Positions 10,023 through 18,044 of a stretch of 64,000 nt of DNA are shown here, one piece after another. A program made the translations under genes and the position numbers. Each line of letters starts with the position of its first letter. Position 1 is the first letter of the stretch. The stretch lies in contig NZ_QBKH01000010.1 in the NCBI RefSeq assembly GCF_003054045.1, positions 1 through 64,000 on the forward strand. The letters are read 5' to 3'. This DNA is from Sphingobacterium faecium (GTDB lineage: Bacteria; Bacteroidota; Bacteroidia; Sphingobacteriales; Sphingobacteriaceae). The notes under the pieces are model-generated. The model did not search any database and was not told the DNA's origin. It was given only the letters and a program-made list of their open reading frames with translations.

Positions 10023-10721
10023 TTAAATACCCGCTACTGATTTAGTTTCAATATGAATACCAGGACTCATAGTTGATGAAATGTGAATGCTTTTAAAGTA
10101 TGTTCCTTTAGCTGCAGACGGTTTCAAACGAGAGATAGTTTGTAATACCTCTAATGCGTTTTCATAAATTTTGTCTGCATCGAACGACGCTTTACCAACT
10201 GAAGTATGGATGATACCAGTTTTATCAACTTTGAAATCAATCTTACCGCCTTTTACATCTGTTACTGCTTTACCTACTTCTGTAGTTACAGTACCAGTTT
10301 TAGGATTTGGCATTAAGTTTCTTGGACCTAAAATACGACCCAATTTACCTACTTTAGCCATCACACTAGGCATTGTAATAATGATATCAACGTCAGTCCA
10401 ACCGCCTTCAATTTTACTGATATACTCATCTAAACCTACGAAATCAGCACCTGCTGCTTTAGCTTCTTCTTCCTTATCAGGAGTACATAAAACTAAAACA
10501 CGTACAGTTTTACCAGTTCCGTGAGGTAAAGTTGCAATACCACGAACCATTTGATTTGCTTTACGAGGATCTACGCCTAAACGAACGTCGATATCCACAG
10601 AAGCATCGAATTTGGTCAATGAAATTTCTTTAACTAAAGCCGAAGCTTCTTTTAAAGAGTATGCTTTACCAGCTTCAATTTTGGATAGTGCCGCTTTTTG
10701 ATTTTTTGTTAATCTAGCCAC
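10023..10721 (-). CDS. rplA: 50S ribosomal protein L1
   Basis: L1 forms the mobile L1 stalk near the ribosomal E site and in many bacteria also represses translation of the L11-L1 mRNA. The 232-residue product has the family signatures KANQMVRGIATLPHGTGK and LGRILGPRNLMPNPKTGTV. The start is GTG at 10721, giving MARLTKNQK; the next gene upstream, rplK, ends 22 bp before it. It sits in the standard order rplK-rplA-rplJ-rplL. Confidence 0.98.
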   Translation of the reverse strand: MARLTKNQKAALSKIEAGKAYSLKEASALVKEISLTKFDASVDIDVRLGVDPRKANQMVRGIATLPHGTGKTVRVLVLCTPDKEEEAKAAGADFVGLDEYISKIEGGWTDVDIIITMPSVMAKVGKLGRILGPRNLMPNPKTGTVTTEVGKAVTDVKGGKIDFKVDKTGIIHTSVGKASFDADKIYENALEVLQTISRLKPSAAKGTYFKSIHISSTMSPGIHIETKSVAGI

Positions 10722-10743
10722 TTTTCTTAAATTGATTTCTTAA

Positions 10744-11187
10744 TTAATTGTTCCAAGGAGCATTACCTGATACAGTAATACCCATACTACGTGCTGTCCC
10801 AGCTACCATTCTCATAGCAGCATCTAAAGTAAACGCGTTTAAATCTACCATTTTATCTTTAGCAATAACTTCTACTTGTTCCCAAGTAACTGAAGCTACT
10901 TTTTTACGGTTAGGCTCACCTGAACCGCTTTTTAAACCAGCAGTTTCTTTCAATTGAATAGCAACTGGTGGAGTTTTAATGATAAAATCAAAAGATTTAT
11001 CGGCGTAAACTGTAATGACAACAGGCAATACTTTTCCTGGTTTGTCTTGCGTACGAGCATTGAACTGTTTACAGAAATCCATAATGTTCACACCCTTAGC
11101 ACCTAAAGCAGGTCCTACTGGTGGAGATGGATTCGCAGCTCCGCCCTTAACTTGTAATTTTACTAACGCACTGACTTCTTTTGCCAT
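10744..11187 (-). CDS. rplK: 50S ribosomal protein L11
   Basis: L11 binds the GTPase-associated centre of 23S rRNA. It is part of the stalk base and of the signal for the stringent response. At 147 residues it has normal length, with the family motifs GGAANPSPPVGPALGAKGVN near the N-terminus and GTARSMGITVSG at the C-terminus. It is the first gene after a promoter at about 11297-11328, with a leader of roughly 100 nt that may hold the L1 feedback site. I could not define that site with confidence. Confidence 0.98.
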   Translation of the reverse strand: MAKEVSALVKLQVKGGAANPSPPVGPALGAKGVNIMDFCKQFNARTQDKPGKVLPVVITVYADKSFDFIIKTPPVAIQLKETAGLKSGSGEPNRKKVASVTWEQVEVIAKDKMVDLNAFTLDAAMRMVAGTARSMGITVSGNAPWNN

Positions 11188-11296
11188 CTTGTTTTGAATT
11201 AAATTATTAAATGTTTGTTAGTAAGTTGGAAGCAAATAACGTAACATTTATTATTTCACTTGGCTATTAACTTGCGTTTAACCACCAAATGAGGTG

Positions 11297-11328
11297 CAAA
11301 GATATGTATAATAAAAACTAAATACAAA
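11297..11328 (-). promoter_or_regulatory. Housekeeping promoter of the rplK-rpoC unit
   Basis: On the minus strand a TTTG (11325-11328) is followed after 20 bp by TATCTTTG (11297-11304), matching the Bacteroidota -33/-7 consensus. It lies just after the nusG terminator and about 110 bp before rplK, so it should drive rplK-rplA-rplJ-rplL-rpoB-rpoC. Confidence 0.75.
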
Positions 11329-11341
11329 TATTTTTCAACAT

Positions 11342-11373
11342 AAAAAGAGCAAAGGTTAAACTTTGCTCTTTTT
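11342..11373 (-). terminator. Intrinsic terminator after nusG
   Basis: A perfect 13-bp inverted repeat, AAAAAGAGCAAAG (11342-11354) and CTTTGCTCTTTTT (11361-11373), with loop GTTAAA, begins one base past the nusG stop. The stem carries its own T-run. It separates trnW-secE-nusG from the rplK unit. Confidence 0.85.
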
Positions 11374-11374
11374 A

Positions 11375-11920
11375 TTATTCTTTTTCTACTTGCATGTAGT
11401 TTAATTCTAATGGTGTTTTTCTTCCAAAAACTTTCACCATCACGATTAATTTCTTTTTGTCTTCGTGAACTTCTTCGATCTCACCAGTAAAACCATTAAA
11501 TGGACCATCATTCACCTTCACTGTTTCACCAACATAGTAAGGCACATTAATGGTCTCACCTTGTTCAGCCATCTCATCTACTTTACCTAAGATACGATTA
11601 ACTTCTGCTTGACGTAACGGAATAGCATTACCTGCCTTATCTCCTAAAAATCCAATAACACTATTAACCCCCTTTATGATATGCTCCAATTCACCATCCA
11701 AAGCAGCCTCTAACAAAACGTATCCAGGATAATAGTTGCGCTCTTTAGCTACCTTTTTTCCATCACGCATCAAATAGTACTTTTCCATAGGAATCAACAC
11801 TTGAGTAACCAAATGCTCAATCCCTAAACGACTCACTTCGGCATCAATATATTGTTTTACCTTCTTCTCCTTACCACTCACTGCACGAACTACGTACCAT
11901 TTTAAACTTTGATCTGCCAT
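11375..11920 (-). CDS. nusG: Transcription termination/antitermination factor NusG
   Basis: NusG binds the RNA polymerase clamp, influences pausing and termination, and links polymerase to the leading ribosome. The 181-residue product has the N-terminal NGN domain (WYVVRAVSGKEKKVKQYID; YPGYVLLEA) and the C-terminal KOW domain (VKVNDGPFNGFTGEIEEV). It lies 18 bp after secE, the usual pairing, and is followed at once by an intrinsic terminator. Confidence 0.98.
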   Translation of the reverse strand: MADQSLKWYVVRAVSGKEKKVKQYIDAEVSRLGIEHLVTQVLIPMEKYYLMRDGKKVAKERNYYPGYVLLEAALDGELEHIIKGVNSVIGFLGDKAGNAIPLRQAEVNRILGKVDEMAEQGETINVPYYVGETVKVNDGPFNGFTGEIEEVHEDKKKLIVMVKVFGRKTPLELNYMQVEKE

Positions 11921-11938
11921 AAATAATGTTTGATGAAA

Positions 11939-12133
11939 TTAAGAAGCAATACCGTACAACAACTCCAATACGTTGCTTGAAGCTTTATCCATTATAAAAA
12001 CCAATAATGCTATGATAACAGAAGCAACAAGTACGATCACAGCGGAGTTTTGTAACTGACCCCAAGTAGGCCAAGTGACCTTCTCTGTAATCTCGACATA
12101 AGAGTCTTTAAAAAAATCAAGTACTTTTGCCAT
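11939..12133 (-). CDS. secE: Preprotein translocase subunit SecE
   Basis: SecE is the small membrane subunit that stabilises SecY in the protein-export channel. From ATG 12133 the product is 64 residues: an amphipathic segment with VEITEKVTWPTWGQLQNS, the conserved cytoplasmic part, then one membrane span (SAVIVLVASVIIALLVFIM). A longer in-frame start at 12163 is possible on paper but lies inside the tRNA-Trp gene, and the extra ten residues do not look like SecE, so I chose the inner ATG. Confidence 0.95.
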   Translation of the reverse strand: MAKVLDFFKDSYVEITEKVTWPTWGQLQNSAVIVLVASVIIALLVFIMDKASSNVLELLYGIAS

Positions 12134-12151
12134 TTTCAGTTTATTTATTAA

Positions 12152-12224
12152 GCACGGGAACAAGGATTCGAACCCTGATCAAAGGTTTTGGAGACCTCTA
12201 TTCTACCGTTGAACTATTCCCGTG
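12152..12224 (-). tRNA. trnW: tRNA-Trp (anticodon CCA)
   Basis: The minus strand folds as a cloverleaf: acceptor CACGGGA pairs with TCCCGTG, the T-arm carries GGTTCGAATCC, and the anticodon loop CTCCAAA gives CCA. The 3' CCA is not encoded. Position between tuf and secE is the usual one in many bacteria. Confidence 0.95.
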
Positions 12225-12244
12225 TATTTCTTATTTTGATGATG

Positions 12245-12276
12245 CAAATATAGTGTTTTAAACAATCTCCTGCAAA
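12245..12276 (-). promoter_or_regulatory. Housekeeping promoter of trnW-secE-nusG
   Basis: The minus strand reads TTTG (12273-12276), 20 bp, then TATATTTG (12245-12252), both elements of the Bacteroidota consensus. It sits between the tuf terminator and tRNA-Trp, about 20 bp before the tRNA 5' end, which is consistent with a short processed leader. Confidence 0.75.
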
Positions 12277-12322
12277 TATTTTTAATCTTTTTTTATTGTT
12301 TTTTAATCAATATTTTAGATTG

Positions 12323-12360
12323 AAAAAATAAGCTAATCAGTATGAACTGATTAGCTTATT
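12323..12360 (-). terminator. Intrinsic terminator after tuf
   Basis: A perfect 14-bp stem, AATAAGCTAATCAG (12327-12340) and CTGATTAGCTTATT (12347-12360), with loop TATGAA, is followed on the minus strand by six T. It lies 27 bp past the tuf stop. Confidence 0.9.
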
Positions 12361-12387
12361 ATATGGTGATTTTAGAATCTTTTCAGA

Positions 12388-13572
12388 TTATAAAATTTCA
12401 GTTACCTGACCAGCACCTACAGTTCTACCACCTTCACGGATAGCGAAACGTAGACCTTTTTCCATAGCGATAGGAGAGATCAATTTAACAGTGATCGTAA
12501 CGTTATCACCTGGCATTACCATTTCAGTACCTTCAGCTAGTGAAATCTCACCAGTTACATCTGTTGTACGGAAATAGAATTGAGGACGGTATTTGTTAAA
12601 GAATGGTGTGTGACGACCACCTTCAGCTTTTGATAAAACGTAAACCTCAGCTTTGAAATAATCGTGAGGAGTTACTGATCCTGGTTTACAGATAACCATA
12701 CCACGTTTGATATCAGTTTTCTCAATACCACGTAACAATAAACCTACGTTATCACCAGCTTCACCGTAATCTAAAATTTTACGGAACATCTCAACACCAG
12801 TTACTGTAGATTTTAAGTTCTCAGCACCCATACCTAAGATTTCAACTGGATCTCCAGAGTTGATTACACCTCTTTCAATACGACCTGTAGCAACAGTACC
12901 ACGACCTGTGATCGAGAATACATCCTCTACTGGCATTAAGAAAGGTAATTCAGTTAAACGTGGAGGGATTGGAATGTAGCTATCAACAGCATCCATTAAT
13001 TCCATAATTTTAGCAACCCACTCAGGCTCACCATTAAGAGCGCCTAAAGCAGAACCTTTAATTACTGGAACATCATCTCCTGGATAATCGTAGAATGATA
13101 ATAATTCACGAACTTCCATTTCAACTAAGTCTAATAATTCTTCATCATCTACTAAGTCAGTTTTGTTTAAGAAAACAACTAAAGCAGGGATACCTACTTG
13201 ACGACCTAATAAGATGTGCTCACGTGTTTGAGGCATAGGACCATCAGTAGCAGCAACTACGATGATAGCGCCATCCATTTGAGCAGCACCAGTAACCATG
13301 TTTTTCACGTAATCGGCGTGACCTGGACAGTCAACGTGTGCATAGTGACGTAAAGCAGTTGAGTACTCAACGTGTGCAGTATTAATAGTGATACCACGCT
13401 CTTTTTCTTCAGGAGCAGAGTCAATTGAATCAAATGAACGAGCTTCTGATAAACCTGCGTCTGCTAATACTTTAGTAATAGCTGCAGTTGTAGTAGTTTT
13501 ACCGTGGTCAACGTGACCGATTGTACCAATGTTTAAGTGTGGTTTACTACGGTCAAATTTCTCTTTTGCCAT
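12388..13572 (-). CDS. tuf: Elongation factor Tu
   Basis: EF-Tu is the GTPase that brings aminoacyl-tRNA to the ribosome. The product is 394 residues with all G-motifs: GHVDHGKTT (P-loop), DCPGHADY (G3), and LNKTDLVDD at the NKxD position (Thr in the third place). Domains 2 and 3 carry GRGTVATGRIERG and FRTTDVTGEI. The ATG start gives MAKEKFDRSKPHLNIGTIGH. It is the only protein gene within a tRNA cluster, co-oriented with four upstream tRNAs, and ends in a strong terminator. Confidence 0.99.
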   Translation of the reverse strand: MAKEKFDRSKPHLNIGTIGHVDHGKTTTTAAITKVLADAGLSEARSFDSIDSAPEEKERGITINTAHVEYSTALRHYAHVDCPGHADYVKNMVTGAAQMDGAIIVVAATDGPMPQTREHILLGRQVGIPALVVFLNKTDLVDDEELLDLVEMEVRELLSFYDYPGDDVPVIKGSALGALNGEPEWVAKIMELMDAVDSYIPIPPRLTELPFLMPVEDVFSITGRGTVATGRIERGVINSGDPVEILGMGAENLKSTVTGVEMFRKILDYGEAGDNVGLLLRGIEKTDIKRGMVICKPGSVTPHDYFKAEVYVLSKAEGGRHTPFFNKYRPQFYFRTTDVTGEISLAEGTEMVMPGDNVTITVKLISPIAMEKGLRFAIREGGRTVGAGQVTEIL

Positions 13573-13628
13573 GTTTATGCGAATTAGTAATTATAAATAT
13601 TTCTCTATTTGTTATACAATGTTGTACG

Positions 13629-13700
<72 letters not shown>

Positions 13701-13794
13701 TTTTCGAAAATTCCTTCTACAGATTAATGCCTCCACCTTTAGATATAATATTATCAAAGAAGACAGAGACTAAAAATCAATACTTAAAAATTTG

Positions 13795-13867
13795 AGCGGA
13801 AGACGAGGTTCGAACTCGCGACCTATAGCTTGGAAGGCTATCGCTCTACCAACTGAGCTACTTCCGC
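13795..13867 (-). tRNA. tRNA-Gly (anticodon TCC)
   Basis: Minus-strand cloverleaf: acceptor GCGGAAG with CTTCCGC, D-arm AGCTCAGTTGGTAGAGC, anticodon loop CTTCCAA giving TCC, T-arm GAGTTCGAACCTC. The 3' CCA is not encoded. Confidence 0.94.
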
Positions 13868-13925
13868 TTTGTTTGCGATTTTACTTTAGATCTTCATCTA
13901 CTAACAGCTCGCAAACTGTTTGGTG

Positions 13926-14006
13926 TGGGGGGAGAAGGATTCGAACCTTCGAAACCGAAGTAACGGATTTACAGTCCGTCCCATTTGACCGCTCTGGAAC
14001 CCCCCC
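13926..14006 (-). tRNA. tRNA-Tyr (anticodon GTA)
   Basis: This is a class II tRNA with a long variable arm (TACTTCGGTTTC region). Acceptor GGGGGGG pairs with TCCCCCC, closing with a G-T pair. The anticodon loop contains GTA, and the T-arm is GAAGGTTCGAATCCTTC. The D-loop AGAGCGGTCAAATGGG is typical for tyrosine. Confidence 0.94.
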
Positions 14007-14027
14007 ATAACTATAAAGTTATGTTTG

Positions 14028-14100
<73 letters not shown>

Positions 14101-14154
14101 GTTTCTTTTTAAAAGCATTAATCTCTAAACTTCATTTCTTTTGTTTAGCGAGTG

Positions 14155-14162
14155 CAAATATC
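14155..14162 (-). promoter_or_regulatory. Weaker -7 box before the tRNA-tuf unit
   Basis: The minus strand reads GATATTTG, one mismatch from TAnnTTTG, about 55 bp before tRNA-Thr(TGT). It may be a second start site in addition to the better promoter at 14267. Confidence 0.35.
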
Positions 14163-14266
14163 TATTTTAATTTCGATATGTGCAAGCTTTTTTTTTATTT
14201 TTTTTCACTCTTAAAAGAACTATCAAACTTTCCGAAGTAGCATCGCTATTTCCCCGTTTGCTGATG

Positions 14267-14296
14267 CAAAGATATACACTAAACCCACATTACAAA
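14267..14296 (-). promoter_or_regulatory. Housekeeping promoter of the tRNA-tuf unit
   Basis: The minus strand reads TTTG (14293-14296), 18 bp, then TATCTTTG (14267-14274), a full consensus match. The rest of the 14101-14520 spacer shows nothing else I can support. Confidence 0.7.
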
Positions 14297-14520
14297 AATA
14301 TTTTTTTAAAAAAAACATGTCTTTTTCACAACACTACTGATACGCAGATAAATAAATTTCAATGAAAATATGACATTTTATAATGTTCGCTCAAAATTTG
14401 ATCTATCCAGTATCAAATTAGGATTGCTGATAGGTTCCAGACTGATAACAGTAGCACCATCATGAGTGCATAAAATAGACGACAATGAATAAATTTGTTT
14501 CCTATATGACGCAATTAAGA

Positions 14521-14550
14521 TTGTAAATAAAACAAATTTATCTAAGTTTG
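14521..14550 (+). promoter_or_regulatory. Housekeeping promoter touching a start codon
   Basis: TTG (14521-14523), a 19-bp spacer and TAAGTTTG (14543-14550) match the Bacteroidota consensus. The -7 box ends three bases before the ATG at 14554. Transcription would then begin at or very near the start codon, which suggests a leaderless mRNA. Confidence 0.65.
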
Positions 14551-14553
14551 GCC

Positions 14554-15717
14554 ATGCAAAATCCAGATCAAAATAAAGTGATCAAAATACTAGTGTCGAT
14601 ACTATTCATTGTTTTTATCACAAATACGCACATCTTAAAAGCTCAAAATATACTAGAAAAAGTGACTAAAAAAGTCTTTTCGACCTCCAAAGATTCGACC
14701 AGGTCTGGGGTTTTTATGATTTTGCCCGCATTAGGTTATGCCCAAGAGACAGGTGCCGAATATGGAATTGCCAGCAATTATAACTTCTATTTCAATAAAA
14801 AAGATAGCAGTATCAGATCATCCAACATTTTATTGATGGGTACTTACACAACCAAAAAGCAATCAAATATCAAATTACAATCCGACATTTGGACGGACAA
14901 TAATGATTACCATATTATTTCAGAACTTCGTTATCGCAATTGGCCATCTAATTTTTATGGTATAGGCATGGATACTAAAAAGATAGATGAAGACTTAATC
15001 AGTCAAAAATTGTTTCGTGCCAAATTAGAAGTAGAAAAAAGAATGACTTCTAATTACTATTCGGGAGTAAATATACAATATGATTATGTCCAGTTTCATG
15101 ATAGAGAACCTGGTGGTATATTTGATCAAGCGACTGTCATTGGAAAAAATGGAGGCCAGCAGCTACTTTTGGGAATTTCTCAATTGTATGACAATCGGAA
15201 CCATGTTTCTTACACGACTAAAGGTTATTATGCTAGAGCTAAATTAGCATATGCCCCCAAATTATGGACGAAAGAAGATTTTGAAGGTGCTAATTTTGAT
15301 GCTGACATACGTGGTTTTTTTCCTATAAACAAAAAAATAACATTAGCAGCGCAGGCGATTTATAGAGCAACATTTGGAAAAACGATTCCTTACTATGCAT
15401 ATCGAGATCTCGGTGGTGACATGATGATGCGTGGCTATTATATTGGTCGTTACAAGGACAAAAACTATCTCGCATCGCAGGCTGAATTGCGGTATCGCTT
15501 ACATCCCAGATTTGCTGTTGCAGGATTTACAGGAATAGGTTCCGTCTTTTCAAAAGAATATCAGGCGCGTTTTGTTCCTTCCTATGGAGGTGGGCTACGC
15601 TACTTCTTCAGTCTGGAGCATAATAGCAATATCCGTCTTGATTATGCTTATGGTGAACAGCGGCCTGGTGAAAAACGACAATCTGGATTTTATTTGTCAC
15701 TTAGTGAAGCATTTTAA
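14554..15717 (+). CDS. BamA/TamA-type outer-membrane beta-barrel protein
   Basis: The 387-residue product has an N-terminal signal peptide (hydrophobic KILVSILFIVFITNTHILKA, then Q). The rest alternates short beta-strands and ends in a strand closing with Phe (FYLSLSEAF), as expected for an outer-membrane barrel. The C-terminal half resembles the bacterial surface antigen domain of BamA/TamA relatives (GDMMMRGYYIGRY; ASQAELRYRL; GGGLRYFFS). POTRA domains are absent, so it is a barrel-only relative and not the essential BamA. I prefer ATG 14554 to the TTG at 14548 because the latter lies within the -7 promoter box. Cargo or partner is unknown. A convergent gene lies downstream. Confidence 0.75.
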   Translation: MQNPDQNKVIKILVSILFIVFITNTHILKAQNILEKVTKKVFSTSKDSTRSGVFMILPALGYAQETGAEYGIASNYNFYFNKKDSSIRSSNILLMGTYTTKKQSNIKLQSDIWTDNNDYHIISELRYRNWPSNFYGIGMDTKKIDEDLISQKLFRAKLEVEKRMTSNYYSGVNIQYDYVQFHDREPGGIFDQATVIGKNGGQQLLLGISQLYDNRNHVSYTTKGYYARAKLAYAPKLWTKEDFEGANFDADIRGFFPINKKITLAAQAIYRATFGKTIPYYAYRDLGGDMMMRGYYIGRYKDKNYLASQAELRYRLHPRFAVAGFTGIGSVFSKEYQARFVPSYGGGLRYFFSLEHNSNIRLDYAYGEQRPGEKRQSGFYLSLSEAF

Positions 15718-15738
15718 AAAAATATTTCCTGGTGTTTT

Positions 15739-15766
15739 GATCACCTTTTTTTCAAATAAGGTGATC
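15739..15766. terminator. Possible bidirectional terminator between convergent genes
   Basis: GATCACCTT (15739-15747) and AAGGTGATC (15758-15766) form a perfect 9-bp stem in the gap between the barrel gene and the convergent methyltransferase-like gene. There is a T-rich loop but no clean T-run after the stem. Confidence 0.5.
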
Positions 15767-15794
15767 GATCCTAATTTCACAACTGCCTTTCCTT

Positions 15795-16322
15795 TTAAAA
15801 ACGAATGATAAAGTCTTCTTTCCTTTGCCCTTTTCTAAAAAAAACCAATCCAAGATGGAAAAGATCGATAGTCACGACAACCTTTGAATGCTGCTTTAAA
15901 AATCTCCAAGACTTTTCTTGATCTTTTGAAAGATGAGGGCTATCAACAATGATTATATCATCTTCTTGCATCTCAAATAGTATTTTTTGATAATCATCGA
16001 CCGTATTGATATAATAAATTGCTCGCTGGGCCAAGATCGTACAGTTACGTTCAAATAACTTGACCAGATCGGGATCATTTGATTTATCGGATATTTTATA
16101 GGTGCCAAATGGAAACGTTCTTAGCAAACGCTCTACAAATAAATAGTTCTTCTCTTCCCTCTTCCCTGCCCTTTTATAGCATAACGGCACAGCATTCACC
16201 TCATCAACCGTAGGCTTTCGATAAAGAACTTCATCGACCAATTGATATACAAAAGGTGAATGAGTTCCATGGCGACTATGAGAAACTAAATAATGACGTA
16301 AAGATTTTAGATAATACTGCAT
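15795..16322 (-). CDS. Short methyltransferase-like protein (Bacteroidota family)
   Basis: The 175-residue product has both ends of a Bacteroidota family usually annotated as a class I SAM-dependent methyltransferase: an N-terminal LRHYLVSHSRHGTHSPFVYQLVDEVLYRK and a C-terminal TIDLFHLGLVFFRKGQRKEDFIIRF. Family members I know are roughly 230-250 residues. The segment between the ends is short here, and I see no glycine-rich SAM-binding motif. It may have lost enzymatic activity or be a reduced variant. The frame is intact from ATG to stop. Confidence 0.55.
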   Translation of the reverse strand: MQYYLKSLRHYLVSHSRHGTHSPFVYQLVDEVLYRKPTVDEVNAVPLCYKRAGKREEKNYLFVERLLRTFPFGTYKISDKSNDPDLVKLFERNCTILAQRAIYYINTVDDYQKILFEMQEDDIIIVDSPHLSKDQEKSWRFLKQHSKVVVTIDLFHLGLVFFRKGQRKEDFIIRF

Positions 16323-16721
16323 GTAGAGGACAAATTTACATAGAGTAATACAAATTCCTATTAAATGAATACCAAATTCGGTATTAACATAGATTTAACT
16401 ATCCTATTGTTTAGGGATAATAGGGGGTTAATAGGGCTTTACCCCTATTAACCCCCTATTAACCCCCTATTACCCCCCTACTATCCCCCTACTATCCCCC
16501 TATTATATCTCTGTTAAAGTAGAATTTGACACGAAGTTAGTAGGATCTTGATCAAGAAAATAACTAATGAATTTTTTTGCTTAAGCAGGTAGAATATAAG
16601 ATACTCATGTATTCCTATTTCACATGGAACATTTTAGGATGGCCGATTAGAAAATGCAGAAGCACAAAGGCTAACCAGTGGAGAACTGTTAGCTATTAAA
16701 ATAATATATTGTAAGGATGAT
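16323..16721. other. Intergenic stretch with a G/C-run repeat cluster
   Basis: No gene is supported in these 400 bp. The notable content is the repeat cluster at 16411-16507, listed separately. The remainder is AT-rich with no clear promoter or open frame. Confidence 0.6.
16411..16507. repeat. Telomere-like C5/G5 short repeats with an inverted arm
   Basis: From 16442 the plus strand runs through about six 10-11 bp units of the form CCCCCTATTAA or CCCCCTACTAT. To the left, AATAGGGGGTTAATAGGG (16419-16436) is the perfect reverse complement of 16443-16460, with a 6-nt loop. The minus strand thus carries five or more runs of at least four G within about 70 bp, enough for G-quadruplex folding, while the left arm can form a hairpin. 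Function is unknown. Confidence 0.85.
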
Positions 16722-18041
16722 CTAAAATTGCAAAATAAAGACACTTCCTTTTCCTTCTTCACTATTTACAAAGATCGTCCCTTTATGCAAAAGCATAATT
16801 TGCTTACTTAATGTTAATCCAACTCCTGTTCCAGTTTTTTTTGTTGTAAAGAAAGGTGTGAAAATCTGTTCTTGTAAATCCGCAGCTATACCAATACCAT
16901 TATCCTCTATCCGTATCTGTATTTTACCATCCATCTCTATGGCAGAAAGACTGATATAGGCATCATCTTTTGATTTCACAGCATCGATCGCATTAAGCAT
17001 CAAATTGATGATAACCTGTTCGATCAAATTAACATCTGCGTGCAACACTAATCTGGTATTCTTAAGTATAATATCAACATCTACATTCTTCTGAATGATG
17101 GTCGGTTCCAATAATTGATAGATATGTTCAAAAAGCTGAGCAACAGCAATAGGTGTAAGCAAAGGCTCATCTACCTTATTGATCATCCGATAGCTTTTCG
17201 CAAAATGTAACAGCCCTTGACTTCTTCTTTGAATTGTAGAAATACCGACTTTCAAATCTTCAATATCTTCCACACCTCTGAAGTGATTTAGTCTTCCATT
17301 TAGCGTTTCAGCGAGTGAACTTATGGGAGCAATCGAGTTCATGATTTCATGTGTCAATACCCTTAAAAGCTTTTGCCATGCTTTTGTTTCAGTTTCATCC
17401 ATTGCTTCATTGATATTTTGATAAACGACAATTCGAAATACCGCATCTTGTGTTTCGAAGCTAGAACTTTGAATAAGCAACTTTATTTTTCCTTTATTCG
17501 ATTGAACAGATTCCATCTGTTGCTGCCCAACATCCAAGCGCATCGTTTTTTCATAAAGCTCTTCATGCTTTTTTTTCAGGGCAGAGATATTACCTAAGTG
17601 CGGCATATGAAACAATTGCTTAAAAGCATCATTTACCCACATCACCTTACCCGTATCCAATTGATAAAAGATAATGGCAGAATTCAGCATATTAATCACC
17701 CGATCCAGATATTGATGCTGGATCTCCTTGTCCATACTAATCTCTTTATACGTATCGTTGATCTGATTAAAAGCGGTAAAAAGCTGTCCTTCTGTTGATT
17801 TCGGGCTTTTAACAACAAATCTACGTGTAAAATCATGATATTTTACCGCTTCAGAAAACTCGACCAGTTGCCTTGATAGATAATGTATTTGTTGATAAAA
17901 GCGGTAGGCAAAACCAAAAATTAACAAAAAAAGAAATACAGCGTACGTATACCATCCCTTAAATACTAAATAGGATGCTACAGTACATCCAACTAATAAA
18001 AAAAGAAGTTTAATTAAATTAATAAATCGATTACCTTTCAT
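16722..18041 (-). CDS. Sensor histidine kinase with minimal periplasmic loop
   Basis: This 439-residue membrane kinase would phosphorylate the response regulator encoded just upstream. It has two membrane segments (about residues 8-27 and 33-50) with only about five residues between them, so no periplasmic sensor domain. A linker and PAS-like region follow (NSAIIFYQLDTGKVMWVNDAFKQLF, 120-144). The HisKA motif is LTHEIMNSIAPI with His231. The ATPase domain has the N box INLMLNAIDAV (345-355), DNGIGIA (380-386) and TGTGVGLTLSKQI (403-415). It begins 3 bp after the regulator's stop, as last gene of the tolC-regulator-kinase operon. The short loop resembles intramembrane-sensing kinases that work with ABC transporters; that role is inferred. 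Confidence 0.9.
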   Translation of the reverse strand: MKGNRFINLIKLLFLLVGCTVASYLVFKGWYTYAVFLFLLIFGFAYRFYQQIHYLSRQLVEFSEAVKYHDFTRRFVVKSPKSTEGQLFTAFNQINDTYKEISMDKEIQHQYLDRVINMLNSAIIFYQLDTGKVMWVNDAFKQLFHMPHLGNISALKKKHEELYEKTMRLDVGQQQMESVQSNKGKIKLLIQSSSFETQDAVFRIVVYQNINEAMDETETKAWQKLLRVLTHEIMNSIAPISSLAETLNGRLNHFRGVEDIEDLKVGISTIQRRSQGLLHFAKSYRMINKVDEPLLTPIAVAQLFEHIYQLLEPTIIQKNVDVDIILKNTRLVLHADVNLIEQVIINLMLNAIDAVKSKDDAYISLSAIEMDGKIQIRIEDNGIGIAADLQEQIFTPFFTTKKTGTGVGLTLSKQIMLLHKGTIFVNSEEGKGSVFILQF

Positions 18042-18044
18042 AGG

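Noticed and set aside
12133..12163. Longer start for secE
   Set aside because: It lies inside tRNA-Trp and adds residues that do not match SecE.
16442..16507. C-run repeats as a CRISPR array
   Set aside because: Units are 10-11 bp and contiguous, without spacers.
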